Part shown: positions 14,651-22,406 of the stretch, piece by piece
How positions within the stretch are numbered: position 1 is the first letter of the stretch
How the letters are laid out: each line of letters starts with the position of its first letter
Assembly: GCA_002349525.1 (NCBI GenBank)
Contig: DEDL01000031.1
Coordinates: 9,384-38,264, forward strand
From: Lachnoclostridium sp. UBA2905
GTDB taxonomy: Bacteria; Bacillota; Clostridia; Lachnospirales; Lachnospiraceae
Direction: 5' to 3'
DNA: 28,881 nucleotides
Notes under the pieces: model-generated
Told to the model about the DNA's origin: nothing
Databases searched by the model: none
What the model saw: only the letters and a program-made list of their open reading frames with translations
Made by a program: the position numbers and the translations under genes

Positions 14651-15511
14651 ATGTGGATATGTAATGACTGGAAGGATTATGAGATTATAGATGTTTCATG
14701 TGGCGAAAAGCTTGAACGATGGGGTGATTATCTCCTCATCAGACCAGACCCACAGGCCATTTGGCACACAAAAAAGGAACATGATGGCTGGTATCACCCT
14801 AATGCCCACTATCACAGAAGCAAAAAAGGTGGTGGCTCATGGGAATTTATAGATTTGCCAAAGCAGTGGCAGATAAGCTATAAGAATCTTAATTTTGAAC
14901 TTAAGCCATTTAGTTTTAAGCATACAGGACTTTTTCCTGAGCAGGCAGTTAACTGGGATTATATGACAGATAAGATTATTAAGGCCGGAAGACCTGTAAA
15001 GGTACTCAATCTTTTTGCCTACACAGGCGGTGCTACCGTTGCCTGTGCAAAAGCCGGTGCCCATGTAACACATGTTGATGCTTCAAAGGGAATGGTAACC
15101 TGGGCCAAGGAAAATGCTGCGGCTTCAGGACTCAAGGATGCACCTATAAGATATCTTGTCGATGACTGCATGAAATTTGTGGAACGTGAAATCCGTCGCG
15201 GTAATCACTATGACGCAATTCTAATGGATCCACCATCTTACGGACGTGGACCAGGTGGAGAAGTCTGGAAAATTGAAGAAAAAATTCATGACCTTGTAAA
15301 ATTATGTGCAAAGCTTCTTTCAGACAATCCTGTTTTCTTCATTATTAATTCATACACAACAGGACTGCAGCCAGCTGTTCTTTCCTATATTATTAATACA
15401 GAAATCACTGCTTATTTTGGCGGAAAGGTACGTGCTGATGAAATAGGCCTTCCTGTTACATCAAATGGCCTTACATTCCCATGCGGCTGTTCAGCAAGAT
15501 GGAGTCTGTAA
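14651..15511 (+). CDS. class I SAM-dependent methyltransferase, RlmI-like
   Basis: A 286-residue protein. The N-terminal part (about 1-110) is rich in Trp and aromatic residues and has a RPDPQAIW segment. The Rossmann methyltransferase domain follows, with the SAM-binding motif NLFAYTGGATVACAKAGAHV (120-139), the acidic residue of motif II in HVDAS (141-145) and DPPSYGRG (193-200). The combination FAYTGG and DPPSYGRG matches the family (PF10672) of 23S rRNA cytosine-C5 methyltransferases such as RlmI, so an rRNA target is likely, but there is no PUA domain, so this is a shorter sister group. The start is ATG after GAGAGGT. Monocistronic, with its own promoter and terminator. Confidence 0.85.
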   Translation: MWICNDWKDYEIIDVSCGEKLERWGDYLLIRPDPQAIWHTKKEHDGWYHPNAHYHRSKKGGGSWEFIDLPKQWQISYKNLNFELKPFSFKHTGLFPEQAVNWDYMTDKIIKAGRPVKVLNLFAYTGGATVACAKAGAHVTHVDASKGMVTWAKENAAASGLKDAPIRYLVDDCMKFVEREIRRGNHYDAILMDPPSYGRGPGGEVWKIEEKIHDLVKLCAKLLSDNPVFFIINSYTTGLQPAVLSYIINTEITAYFGGKVRADEIGLPVTSNGLTFPCGCSARWSL

Positions 15512-15566
15512 GCTACGATTTTAAAGCAGGCCCGAACATATTCAAGTTGATCGTATGTGAGATAAA

Positions 15567-15618
15567 AAACTGCGTCTTAACTATCATTAATAGTTAGGAT
15601 GCAGTTTCTTTTTCTTTT
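15567..15618 (+). terminator. intrinsic terminator after the methyltransferase gene
   Basis: A stem formed by AACTGC-G-TC-TTAACTAT and ATAGTTA-GGAT-GCAGTT, with a 4-nt loop, is followed by TCTTTTTCTTTT. This is a classic plus-strand terminator 55 nt after the stop codon. The mirror (minus) reading has A-rich DNA ahead and may also help stop the convergent aldo/keto reductase transcript. Confidence 0.85.
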
Positions 15619-15633
15619 ATAATACAGATTTAT

Positions 15634-15679
15634 AGTACAAGTTTACATTACATGTTTACATTATATTTTTACAGTACAA
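15634..15679. repeat. short direct repeats in the convergent gap
   Basis: GTTTACATTA occurs at 15641-15650 and 15654-15663, flanked by AGTACAA at 15634-15640 and 15673-15679. The stretch is AT-rich and lies between the plus-strand terminator and the stop of the reductase. No function is evident. Confidence 0.35.
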
Positions 15680-15704
15680 ATCAATTGCAAAATTAATCGC
15701 ATAC

Positions 15705-16583
15705 TCAATCACATAGAAGTTTATCTGCATTCACCTTAGGTATTGCAAAATCCGGATGCTCTCCACTCCAGCCTGCCTGTGGCATACAGTCTATAATATG
15801 CATATCTTCTTTGCTTATTTCGAATCCGAATATATCTTTATTCTGTAACATTCTTTCCATTGTCGATGTTTTCACAAGCGGAATTATCTCTCTTTGAACA
15901 CAATATCTTAAGCATATTTGTGAAGGACTCACATTATATTTTGCCGCCATATTTTTAATTATGGCATTATCAAGAAGCACTGCACGTCCAAGTGGACTCC
16001 ACGCCTGGACTCTCACATCATTTTCCCTGCAATAAGACACTGCCGCCTCCTGAGTATATCCCGGATGAAACTCAAGCTGGTCAACAAGTGGCTTTATTCT
16101 TGCAAATGACAGGATATTATCAAGATGGTGTGGCAGGAAATTACTAAGGCCTATTCCTCGTATCAATCCCTCATCACACATCTCTTCCATTGCCTGCCAT
16201 GTTTCCTTCTGTCTTTCCTTCCACTTGTCGTCATCCTCATTGACCTTTGGCCAATGAATAAGATAAAGATCAAGATAATCCATGTCAAGATTGTTAAGGG
16301 TTTTTCTAAGCGCCTTCTTAACATTGTCATAACCCATCTGGTTAATCCATGCCTTTGAAACAATGAAAAATTCTTTTCTATCAATACCGCTGTCCTTTAT
16401 AGCCCTACCCAGATCATTTTCCGTAAAATAAAATGATGCGGTATCGAAATATCTGTAGCCTGCTTTTATAGCTGTTTTAATTATTTCGTAATTGTCACCG
16501 TCTTTTGCGTTGTAAGTTCCAAAACCCATACATGGAATCTGCATTCCATTAGATAAAGTATAACTATCGTACATTGAATTCAT
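15705..16583 (-). CDS. aldo/keto reductase
   Basis: A 292-residue NADPH-dependent oxidoreductase with a TIM barrel. The catalytic tetrad of the family is complete: D47 and Y52 (FDTASFYF), K77 (IVSKAWIN) and H110 (LIHWP). The start motif GMQIPCMGFGTY and the SNFLPHHL segment near the middle match the 2,5-diketo-gluconate reductase/MtnA-like (AKR5-type) group; the cofactor loop KTSTMERMLQN is near the end. The substrate is not predictable. The start ATG at 16581-16583 has GGAGG 6 nt upstream; the open frame extends 50 codons further but that part codes for AT-rich intergenic DNA. It is divergent from the zinc-ribbon gene. Confidence 0.92.
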   Translation of the reverse strand: MNSMYDSYTLSNGMQIPCMGFGTYNAKDGDNYEIIKTAIKAGYRYFDTASFYFTENDLGRAIKDSGIDRKEFFIVSKAWINQMGYDNVKKALRKTLNNLDMDYLDLYLIHWPKVNEDDDKWKERQKETWQAMEEMCDEGLIRGIGLSNFLPHHLDNILSFARIKPLVDQLEFHPGYTQEAAVSYCRENDVRVQAWSPLGRAVLLDNAIIKNMAAKYNVSPSQICLRYCVQREIIPLVKTSTMERMLQNKDIFGFEISKEDMHIIDCMPQAGWSGEHPDFAIPKVNADKLLCD

Positions 16584-16725
16584 AATTAACCTCCTGTTTT
16601 GTAATTGCTTGATGCCATTGTTAATATGTTTACCATTAAGGCTATAATATATCATCACATTAATTATAGCAATATTACTTGTTGCATCTCTGTCAAAAAA
16701 TATATTTATGTACAACAGATTTATC

Positions 16726-16754
16726 TTGTACACATAAGAAAAAAAAGCTATAAT
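16726..16754 (+). promoter_or_regulatory. promoter of the zinc-ribbon/TPM operon
   Basis: TTGTAC (16726-16731) lies 17 bp before a perfect TATAAT (16749-16754), preceded by a poly-A run in the spacer. It starts a short leader of about 25 nt before the ATG at 16786 with a TAGGAGA site. The boxes are of housekeeping type, with no sign of an extracytoplasmic-function sigma promoter. Confidence 0.7.
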
Positions 16755-16785
16755 GTAGCTAAAATATTATAGTAGGAGAAATAAT

Positions 16786-17781
16786 ATGAACAGATTCGTA
16801 TGTACCAGGTGCGGACAGTCCATGAAATTTGATATTAAAACCGGAACTCTTTCATGTGACTGTGGCTGCACTGTTTCTGTAACAGAATATACAAGACCCG
16901 AGTTTGGCAGCACCTTAAATACTGTATATATTTCAGAATATTCTTCTGATAACATAAGCAACAATTCCCTTAATCCATCGGATATAAAAGAATCATTTAA
17001 ACACCTGGAAAAGAATGCTAAGTTTTTATCAGATTTAAAATGTGCGACAGATTCTTCTAATATTAAAATAGAATATCTTCCATTTTCAATTGATAAAAGG
17101 CAGGTTTTTAAAACTCTTTATAAGGGATTTTTCCATAGACTTTTTGCCAGAGGCTCTTACAAAAAAGCCTTTAAAAATGATCTGCAGAAAATATACTATC
17201 CTCTTTGGATAAGCCATACTGGTGTGTTTTCTGAATTTACAGGAGTTGCTACCAGATCAGATGACAGCAAAAAAGGTAAGAACAATGAGATCAGTTATTA
17301 TGATATTGACTCATGCTTTCACACAGATATAAGAGATATTAAGTCTGCTGCATCACAGGATATAGGAACGGAGACTATTAAGGCACTTATGTCTGAAAGT
17401 GACACACTTTTGCACAATAAGGACATTACCAGCAAAAAACCGGACGACGCTTCATTTGCCAGTGTCAATATTCCACTTCCTACCGACAGTATCATCCAAT
17501 TATCCGATTCTCTTACACGCAGCAGAATCAATAATAAATACAGTCACTTCACCTCAAGTCACAATGTTAATATCAACACTGATGTTTCAATTCAGGAGGT
17601 TTCATTACTGTATGTACCCCTTTACAAGGTCGATGACATATACATTAATGGTAACAGTGGCGTCTGCCAGAAAACTGTACCTGTAAGCAAAGCAAAAATT
17701 GTCACATTTTCTGTCATTACTTCATTTGTACTGTTTTTAATAATTACATTTATAATGTATTTTTGCAAAATAACATTTTAG
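16786..17781 (+). CDS. zinc-ribbon membrane protein, YdjG-like
   Basis: A 331-residue protein of no certain function. Residues 6-28 form a zinc ribbon (CTRCG then CDCGC), like the TFIIB-type ribbons often mislabelled PriA. The middle is polar and includes a KIYYPLWISHTGVFSEFTGVA segment (about 135-155), a pattern typical of this ribbon family. A single hydrophobic segment (about 305-327) at the very end makes it a C-terminally anchored protein with the ribbon in the cytosol. The next gene, 13 nt on, codes for a TPM-domain membrane protein. The pair matches in length and layout the B. subtilis ydjG-ydjH genes of the PspA/YdjGHI envelope-stress group. No PspA or YdjI gene is in the window. The identification with YdjG is inference. 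Confidence 0.65.
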   Translation: MNRFVCTRCGQSMKFDIKTGTLSCDCGCTVSVTEYTRPEFGSTLNTVYISEYSSDNISNNSLNPSDIKESFKHLEKNAKFLSDLKCATDSSNIKIEYLPFSIDKRQVFKTLYKGFFHRLFARGSYKKAFKNDLQKIYYPLWISHTGVFSEFTGVATRSDDSKKGKNNEISYYDIDSCFHTDIRDIKSAASQDIGTETIKALMSESDTLLHNKDITSKKPDDASFASVNIPLPTDSIIQLSDSLTRSRINNKYSHFTSSHNVNINTDVSIQEVSLLYVPLYKVDDIYINGNSGVCQKTVPVSKAKIVTFSVITSFVLFLIITFIMYFCKITF

Positions 17782-17794
17782 AAGGGAGTACGTC

Positions 17795-18574
17795 ATGAAT
17801 ACATCATTTAAAAAATTAATGTGCATTATCACTATTCTTGTTTTTACAGCACTTATTCCGGCGTATTCAAAGGCCGAAAAAATAGATTATACACCTGATA
17901 ATTTAAAAACACCTGTAATTATTGACAAAGCCGACCTGCTTTCTGATTATGATGAAGTCTCACTTAAGGACAGTCTTTCAGTTTTAAGAGAGAAAATAGG
18001 CTATCGTTTCTTTGTGTTTACAGTAACTGAAACTAACGATTACGTGAAGGGTCGTGAATTACAGACAATTTATAATGATCATTTTATAGAGCTTCGCGGG
18101 GCAGGTGTAGTTTTCCTTCTTATAAGCACCTCCAAGGACAATCCAATATGCGAGCTTCAGACTTATAACGATTCCTCATCCTATTTTAACAAAGAAATAA
18201 ACAGCTATATTTCAAATGAGCTGAAGGCATATTGCTCAAGCAGCCAATACGACACCGCTCTTTTAAAATTTCCGGAATATATAGAAAAGGCTGTTAATGG
18301 TGAGATTGTTACCAAAGAATCCGACATTTCATATTCCACATATCAGGAATACCTGGTCAAAAATTCGCTTTTAGCCTTTCTTACCGCAGCAATAGTATTA
18401 TTTATTACGATTATATTTGTTTCATTTGTTGTTATAAAAATTTCCGGCAGCAGAAAATCTGCCAGAAAAATGTCCTCAGATATTAATATCGCTGGAAAAA
18501 GTTTAGTTAAAATATCTACTGTTACAGAAAATGTAACATATGTCAGAACGCACAAAACAGCTTCAGATAAATGA
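17795..18574 (+). CDS. TPM-domain membrane protein, YdjH-like
   Basis: A 259-residue protein. Residues 1-25 form a signal peptide or signal anchor (IITILVFTALIPAYS). Residues about 38-170 form a TPM domain (TLP18.3/Psb32/MOLO-1 fold): VIIDKADLLSDYDEVSLKDSLSVLREKIGYRFFVFTV, then GAGVVFLLIST. A second membrane segment lies at 191-214, with a basic cytosolic tail of about 45 residues. The TPM domain would face outside. It follows the zinc-ribbon gene by 13 nt with a GAAGGGAG site, so the two are co-transcribed. B. subtilis YdjH has the same layout and length. A phosphatase activity is claimed for some plant TPM proteins but should not be assumed here. Confidence 0.75.
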   Translation: MNTSFKKLMCIITILVFTALIPAYSKAEKIDYTPDNLKTPVIIDKADLLSDYDEVSLKDSLSVLREKIGYRFFVFTVTETNDYVKGRELQTIYNDHFIELRGAGVVFLLISTSKDNPICELQTYNDSSSYFNKEINSYISNELKAYCSSSQYDTALLKFPEYIEKAVNGEIVTKESDISYSTYQEYLVKNSLLAFLTAAIVLFITIIFVSFVVIKISGSRKSARKMSSDINIAGKSLVKISTVTENVTYVRTHKTASDK

Positions 18575-18596
18575 TGACTTATTGGAGGTGTGCCTT

Positions 18597-19361
18597 ATGC
18601 TTAAAACACGATATGCCGGTTATTATTCCGAGCACCCCGGATCATTTTCATATATTTTGGACAAATCTCATCCTGACTGGATAATTGTACAGACACTTTC
18701 AGATTTCGAAATAATGATAAATGGTTCATTCAGACATTACGAAAAGGATCATATTATGTTATTTCCGCCCTTTGTTCCAGGACAATACAGGGCCTACAAT
18801 GGCAAACCTTATATAAATAACTGGGTATCCTTTGAAACTGATGAAAAATATATTATTAATTCTACACTACCCTTTGCCACACCAATTAAGCTTCATAACA
18901 CTGATATGGTAAGTTACATCATGCATATGATAGCTACCGAAAACTTTTTTGATTATGAATACAGGGAGCAATCAATAATACACCTTTTTCATTTGCTATT
19001 TTATAAGATTAATGAAAGCCATGCAAATTCATTTACTTCACTTAATGCTGAACTTCACAAAATACGTTTTGATATGCAAAGTAATCCCAGTTTCAGATGG
19101 ACTGTTCCGTATATTGCAGGTAAACTTAACATTAGTGCTGGTTATTTACAGAGTATATATAAAAAAACCTTTGGCATCTCATGCATGGAAGATATTTATA
19201 AGCTTCGCATAGAGCTTGCCAAAGATTATATTGTTCATAGCGAATATTCGATAAATGAAATTGCAGAAATATGCGGTTATCAAAACACCGAACACTTCTG
19301 CAGGCAGTTCAAACGCATAACAGGTATGACTGCCACAGCCTACAGACATTCAAAACACTGA
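18597..19361 (+). CDS. AraC family transcriptional regulator
   Basis: A 254-residue regulator. The N-terminal half is a cupin-like sensor domain (aromatic-rich, with GSFRHYEKDHIMLFPPFVPGQYRAY near 45-75). The C-terminal 100 residues form the double helix-turn-helix: first HTH around VPYIAGKLNISAGYLQSIYKKTFG, then the family signature INEIAEICGYQNTEHFCRQFKRITGMTATAYR. The start ATG at 18597 has GGAGG 8 nt upstream; an earlier in-frame start overlaps the TPM gene without a binding site. It lies 22 nt after the TPM gene and may be co-transcribed with it, yet AraC-type sugar sensors usually control adjacent sugar genes, here the convergent GH27 glycosidase. Confidence 0.92.
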   Translation: MLKTRYAGYYSEHPGSFSYILDKSHPDWIIVQTLSDFEIMINGSFRHYEKDHIMLFPPFVPGQYRAYNGKPYINNWVSFETDEKYIINSTLPFATPIKLHNTDMVSYIMHMIATENFFDYEYREQSIIHLFHLLFYKINESHANSFTSLNAELHKIRFDMQSNPSFRWTVPYIAGKLNISAGYLQSIYKKTFGISCMEDIYKLRIELAKDYIVHSEYSINEIAEICGYQNTEHFCRQFKRITGMTATAYRHSKH

Positions 19362-19382
19362 TGCTGTGTTGTTATACTGTGA

Positions 19383-19401
19383 ATTAATGCTTTGCATTAA
19401 T
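19383..19401. terminator. possible bidirectional hairpin between araC-type and GH27 genes
   Basis: ATTAATGC-TTT-GCATTAAT (19383-19401) is a perfect 8-bp stem with a 3-nt loop, in the 35-nt convergent gap and covering the GH27 stop codon. It is AT-rich and has no strong T-run on either strand, so terminator strength is doubtful. Confidence 0.35.
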
Positions 19402-20656
19402 ACTTTATAAGAATACTTCCATGGGCCTCAAGCTTAAGGTCTTTGGAAGTATTAATTATATCTTCACTCCAAAGTTCAGTACCACTCACATCAATCTTTG
19501 TAAGTTCTGATATATTAAACTCTTTGTCATTCTCACTTATATTAAATGCTGCAAGATAGCTGTCTTTTCCATTATTATCTTTAGATGTCCATACTATAAC
19601 CTCATCATCCGCATATACTTCTCTTGCCCCATGAGATCCTTCAAGTAAATGAAGAACATTTGCATTAGTAAGAAGACCTAATGTATAATCATCTAGCTTT
19701 GTCATCTCAGCACCAAGCATAAGCGGTGAACGGAATATACACCAGAGATTCATCATTGTCTTCTGCTCAGCTTTGGTAAATCTTGTTACTCTTTCATCGC
19801 CAAAACCTTTACCAAGATGTCCAAGTGGAAGCATGTCACAGTCAGGATAGCTTCCGTCCATTACATATTCCTGCCAGTTGCGGCATCTTTCAAACATGTT
19901 AAGAAGCAGTTCCCATCTATCCCAGAAATCATCTGTTATTCTCCACATTTCAGCATTTTCCTTGTAGAAATCAGCCATGGATACAATTGCAGGTCCCGGT
20001 GAAAGACTAAGAACAATATCCCTTCCACACTGGCTTATAGCCTTATGAAGCATCTCTATTTCTGCTTTTGCTGACTGAGCATCCATTCGGCATATGTCAT
20101 CACATTTTACAAAATCAACGCCCCATTCGGCATATAAATCCATCAATGAATTATAGTAAAGCTGTGATTCCTCCATATCAGGGTTCACACCATACATATC
20201 AGGATTCCAATAACATATTGAATAAGGATTGGCAATCTCATTGGCCTTTACATCTGTTCCCAAAAGTGCTGTATGCTCATGTGCTGCAATACGTGGAATT
20301 CCTCGCATAATATGTATTCCAAATTTGAGTCCAAGCTCATGTACATAATCTGCCAGAGGCTTAAAGCCCTGTCCATTAACTGATGATGGGAATCTGTCAG
20401 GACATGGAATAAGTCTTGAATACTCATCCATTGCAACCTTCCAAAATGGAATATACTGATGTTTATCTCTCATGGTCCCAGCATCATAACTGTACCATTC
20501 TATATCTACAACAACATACTCCCATCCATATTTTTTTAGATTTTTAGCCATATAATCCGCATTGGCCTTAATCTGGTCTTCATTCACAGTAGTATCATAA
20601 TAATCATAACTGTTCCATCCCATTGGTGGTTTTTTAAGCATTAACTTCTTACTCAT
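19397..20656 (-). CDS. GH27 glycosidase (alpha-galactosidase family)
   Basis: A 419-residue cytosolic glycoside hydrolase with no signal peptide. The N-terminus has the family PPMGWNSYDYY (10-20), then VVDIEWY (49-55) and GIHIMRGIPR. The nucleophile should be D186 in DFVKCDDIC; classical GH27 enzymes have KYD there, so Cys replaces Tyr. The acid/base is likely D242 or D243 in MWRITDDFWDRW. A C-terminal beta-domain follows (about 330-419). This subgroup may act on alpha-galactosides or beta-L-arabinopyranosides; the substrate is open. The start ATG at 20654-20656 has GGAG 8 nt upstream; the earlier ATG at 20704 lies only about 16 nt after the predicted transcription start and has no binding site. 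Confidence 0.88.
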   Translation of the reverse strand: MSKKLMLKKPPMGWNSYDYYDTTVNEDQIKANADYMAKNLKKYGWEYVVVDIEWYSYDAGTMRDKHQYIPFWKVAMDEYSRLIPCPDRFPSSVNGQGFKPLADYVHELGLKFGIHIMRGIPRIAAHEHTALLGTDVKANEIANPYSICYWNPDMYGVNPDMEESQLYYNSLMDLYAEWGVDFVKCDDICRMDAQSAKAEIEMLHKAISQCGRDIVLSLSPGPAIVSMADFYKENAEMWRITDDFWDRWELLLNMFERCRNWQEYVMDGSYPDCDMLPLGHLGKGFGDERVTRFTKAEQKTMMNLWCIFRSPLMLGAEMTKLDDYTLGLLTNANVLHLLEGSHGAREVYADDEVIVWTSKDNNGKDSYLAAFNISENDKEFNISELTKIDVSGTELWSEDIINTSKDLKLEAHGSILIKY

Positions 20657-20708
20657 TTCTTCTTCTCCATCTCTTTCAATATAATCTGGCATCCATGGTA
20701 ACATACCA

Positions 20709-20718
20709 GGGTATACCC
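20709..20718. promoter_or_regulatory. palindrome in the early leader of the GH27 gene
   Basis: GGGTATACCC is a perfect 10-bp palindrome a few bases downstream of the predicted transcription start. A second odd-centred palindrome, CAAAATAATATTTTG (20762-20776), lies just upstream of the -35 box. Either could be an operator for the nearby AraC-type protein or another repressor. Confidence 0.3.
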
Positions 20719-20726
20719 ACTAAAAA

Positions 20727-20755
20727 ATCATAGCATAATTATACATGTGTATCAA
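20727..20755 (-). promoter_or_regulatory. promoter of the GH27 gene
   Basis: On the minus strand TTGATA (20750-20755) lies 17 bp before TATGAT (20727-20732). It supports the shorter protein start at 20656. The promoter makes the glycosidase independent of the symporter gene upstream. Confidence 0.6.
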
Positions 20756-20868
20756 TATTTCCAAAATAATATTTTGTCACCTATATTATGATTGATAGCG
20801 CAGTGTTATAGCATGTCCCCAGGTCAGACTTTCTCCTTAATACATTTTTTGCTTATTGTTATTTCTCC

Positions 20869-22257
20869 TTAATCCTGTTTTTCTTTTACAGCCTCTGCAA
20901 CCACATCTTTTAAAACAATTATAGAGATGAGATTTGGAATTATCATAAGACCATTTGCAATATCTGAAAACCTCCAGACGGCATTTACTGTCATCACTGC
21001 ACCGATAAATACACTGATTACAAATGCCTTCCTATATAAAAATATACCATTTTTATTGCGTATTATGTATCCGAGAGCCATTTCACCCTGATATTCCCAT
21101 CCAATTATAGTAGTAAATGCAAATAATATAATTGATATCCCAACAAACAAACCACCTGCCTTTCCAAACACCTTTTCATAGGCAAGAATGGCAAGGCCCA
21201 CACCAGATATTACCTGACCCGTTCCATCATTTGTCAAACAAGAGCTTTCATACACGCCTGAACATACAATCATTAAGCCTGTTATTGTGCATAGAACTAT
21301 TGTATCCCAAAATACAGCTGTCATATTAATATAGCCCTGCAAAACGTAGTCCTCACTATCTGCCGCAGCTGCTGTTATTGCCCCTGAACCCATACCCGCT
21401 TCATTGGAAAAGCAGCCTCTTGAAACTCCATAACGCATACTATCAAAAACCGACACCGTTACACCACCACATATTCCACCAGTCACCGACTTCACAGAAA
21501 ATGCTCCGGCAAATATCATCTTAATTCCCCTTGGCAGATATGAAATATTGCATGCAATGACCATCAAACCACTTATTATATATATTAATGCCATGAGAGG
21601 TACTATATATGCCGATACTCTTGATATGTTTTTTATTCCACCAAGTATGATAGTCATAGTTAATATGGCAATTACAAGGCCCGTTATAAACACAGGTATA
21701 TCAAAACTCCCTTTAAGAACGTAGGCAATCGAACTGGACTGGGTCATATTTCCTATTCCAAATGATGCTATTATCGTAGATATTGCAAAGCTTCCACCTA
21801 GTAATTTTCCTATCTTATCGCATCCGGTCTTCTTGCCCAAACCATTTTTCAAAGTATACATTGGTCCACCGGTAAAGTCACCATTTTCACTCACCTCTCT
21901 GTATTTAACAGCAAGCATGCATTCTGAAAATTTTGTTGTCATTCCAAATAATGCTGATATCCACATCCATACCAAGGCTCCTGGACCACCAAGTGCCAAT
22001 GCTGTTCCGACACCAACAATATTACCTGTACCGATTGTGGCACCAAGAGTTGTTGTAAGCGCCGCAAATGATGAGATGTTCTGTGATTTCCTGGCATTAT
22101 TTCCAAATGAATGTTTTATTGAAGGAAATAGCATTCTCCAGATTTTAAACCTGACAATAATAGTCATATAAATACCTGTACCTATGAGAAATACAAGCAT
22201 TCCAGGACCCCAGATTATATTATCGATTTTTAGCAATATCTTATCAATATCATTCAT
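20869..22257 (-). CDS. AGCS family sodium:alanine/glycine symporter
   Basis: A 462-residue membrane transporter with about 11 hydrophobic segments that brings in small neutral amino acids with sodium (or proton). Family signatures are clear: GTGNIVGVGTALALGGPGALVWMW (residues about 85-108), the GGPMYTLKNG segment, SRGCFSNEAGMGSGAITAAAA and the FAFTTIIGWEYQGEMALGY region near the end. The tail KEKQD is cytosolic. The start is ATG at 22255-22257 (MNDIDKILLKIDNIIWGPGML); an in-frame ATG at 22284 lies inside the upstream terminator. No good Shine-Dalgarno sequence precedes either start, since the 18 bases before the chosen ATG are the T-tract of that terminator. How the gene is transcribed is unclear. 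Confidence 0.92.
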   Translation of the reverse strand: MNDIDKILLKIDNIIWGPGMLVFLIGTGIYMTIIVRFKIWRMLFPSIKHSFGNNARKSQNISSFAALTTTLGATIGTGNIVGVGTALALGGPGALVWMWISALFGMTTKFSECMLAVKYREVSENGDFTGGPMYTLKNGLGKKTGCDKIGKLLGGSFAISTIIASFGIGNMTQSSSIAYVLKGSFDIPVFITGLVIAILTMTIILGGIKNISRVSAYIVPLMALIYIISGLMVIACNISYLPRGIKMIFAGAFSVKSVTGGICGGVTVSVFDSMRYGVSRGCFSNEAGMGSGAITAAAADSEDYVLQGYINMTAVFWDTIVLCTITGLMIVCSGVYESSCLTNDGTGQVISGVGLAILAYEKVFGKAGGLFVGISIILFAFTTIIGWEYQGEMALGYIIRNKNGIFLYRKAFVISVFIGAVMTVNAVWRFSDIANGLMIIPNLISIIVLKDVVAEAVKEKQD

Positions 22258-22261
22258 ACCT

Positions 22262-22308
22262 ATAAAAAATAAAAAGCACACCATATAACTAATTGTTACA
22301 TAGTATGC
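22262..22308 (-). terminator. intrinsic terminator of the hrcA-grpE-dnaK-dnaJ operon
   Basis: On the minus strand a 14-bp stem (GCATACTATGTAAC with GTTATATGGTGTGC, three G-U pairs in RNA) with a 5-nt loop is followed by TTTTTATTTTTTAT. This is a strong Rho-independent terminator, 99 nt after the dnaJ stop. Its T-tract runs almost to the start codon of the symporter gene at 22257. Confidence 0.85.
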
Positions 22309-22325
22309 TTCTTAATATGTTCAGT

Positions 22326-22400
22326 AGAACTTAATTTCATTTAATAGAACTTAATTTCATTTAATAGAGCTTAATTCCATTTAATAGAGCTTAATTCCGG
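22326..22400. repeat. 20-bp tandem repeat, about 3.7 copies
   Basis: A 20-bp unit (AGAACTTAATTTCATTTAAT) is repeated head to tail: 22326-22345 and 22346-22365 are identical, 22366-22385 differs at two positions (AGAGC, TTCC), and 22386-22400 is a partial copy of the variant. It fills most of the gap between the dnaJ stop and the terminator. The identical pairs suggest recent slippage or expansion. Confidence 0.9.
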
Positions 22401-22406
22401 TCTTGT

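Noticed and set aside
16584..16733. Fifty-residue extension of the aldo/keto reductase
   Set aside because: It codes for AT-rich intergenic DNA; the start at 16583 has GGAGG and matches the family length.
18540..18596. Longer N-terminus of the AraC-type protein
   Set aside because: It overlaps the TPM gene and lacks a binding site; the ATG at 18597 has GGAGG at ideal spacing.
22258..22284. Earlier start of the symporter gene
   Set aside because: The codons lie inside the terminator stem and T-tract and lack a binding site.
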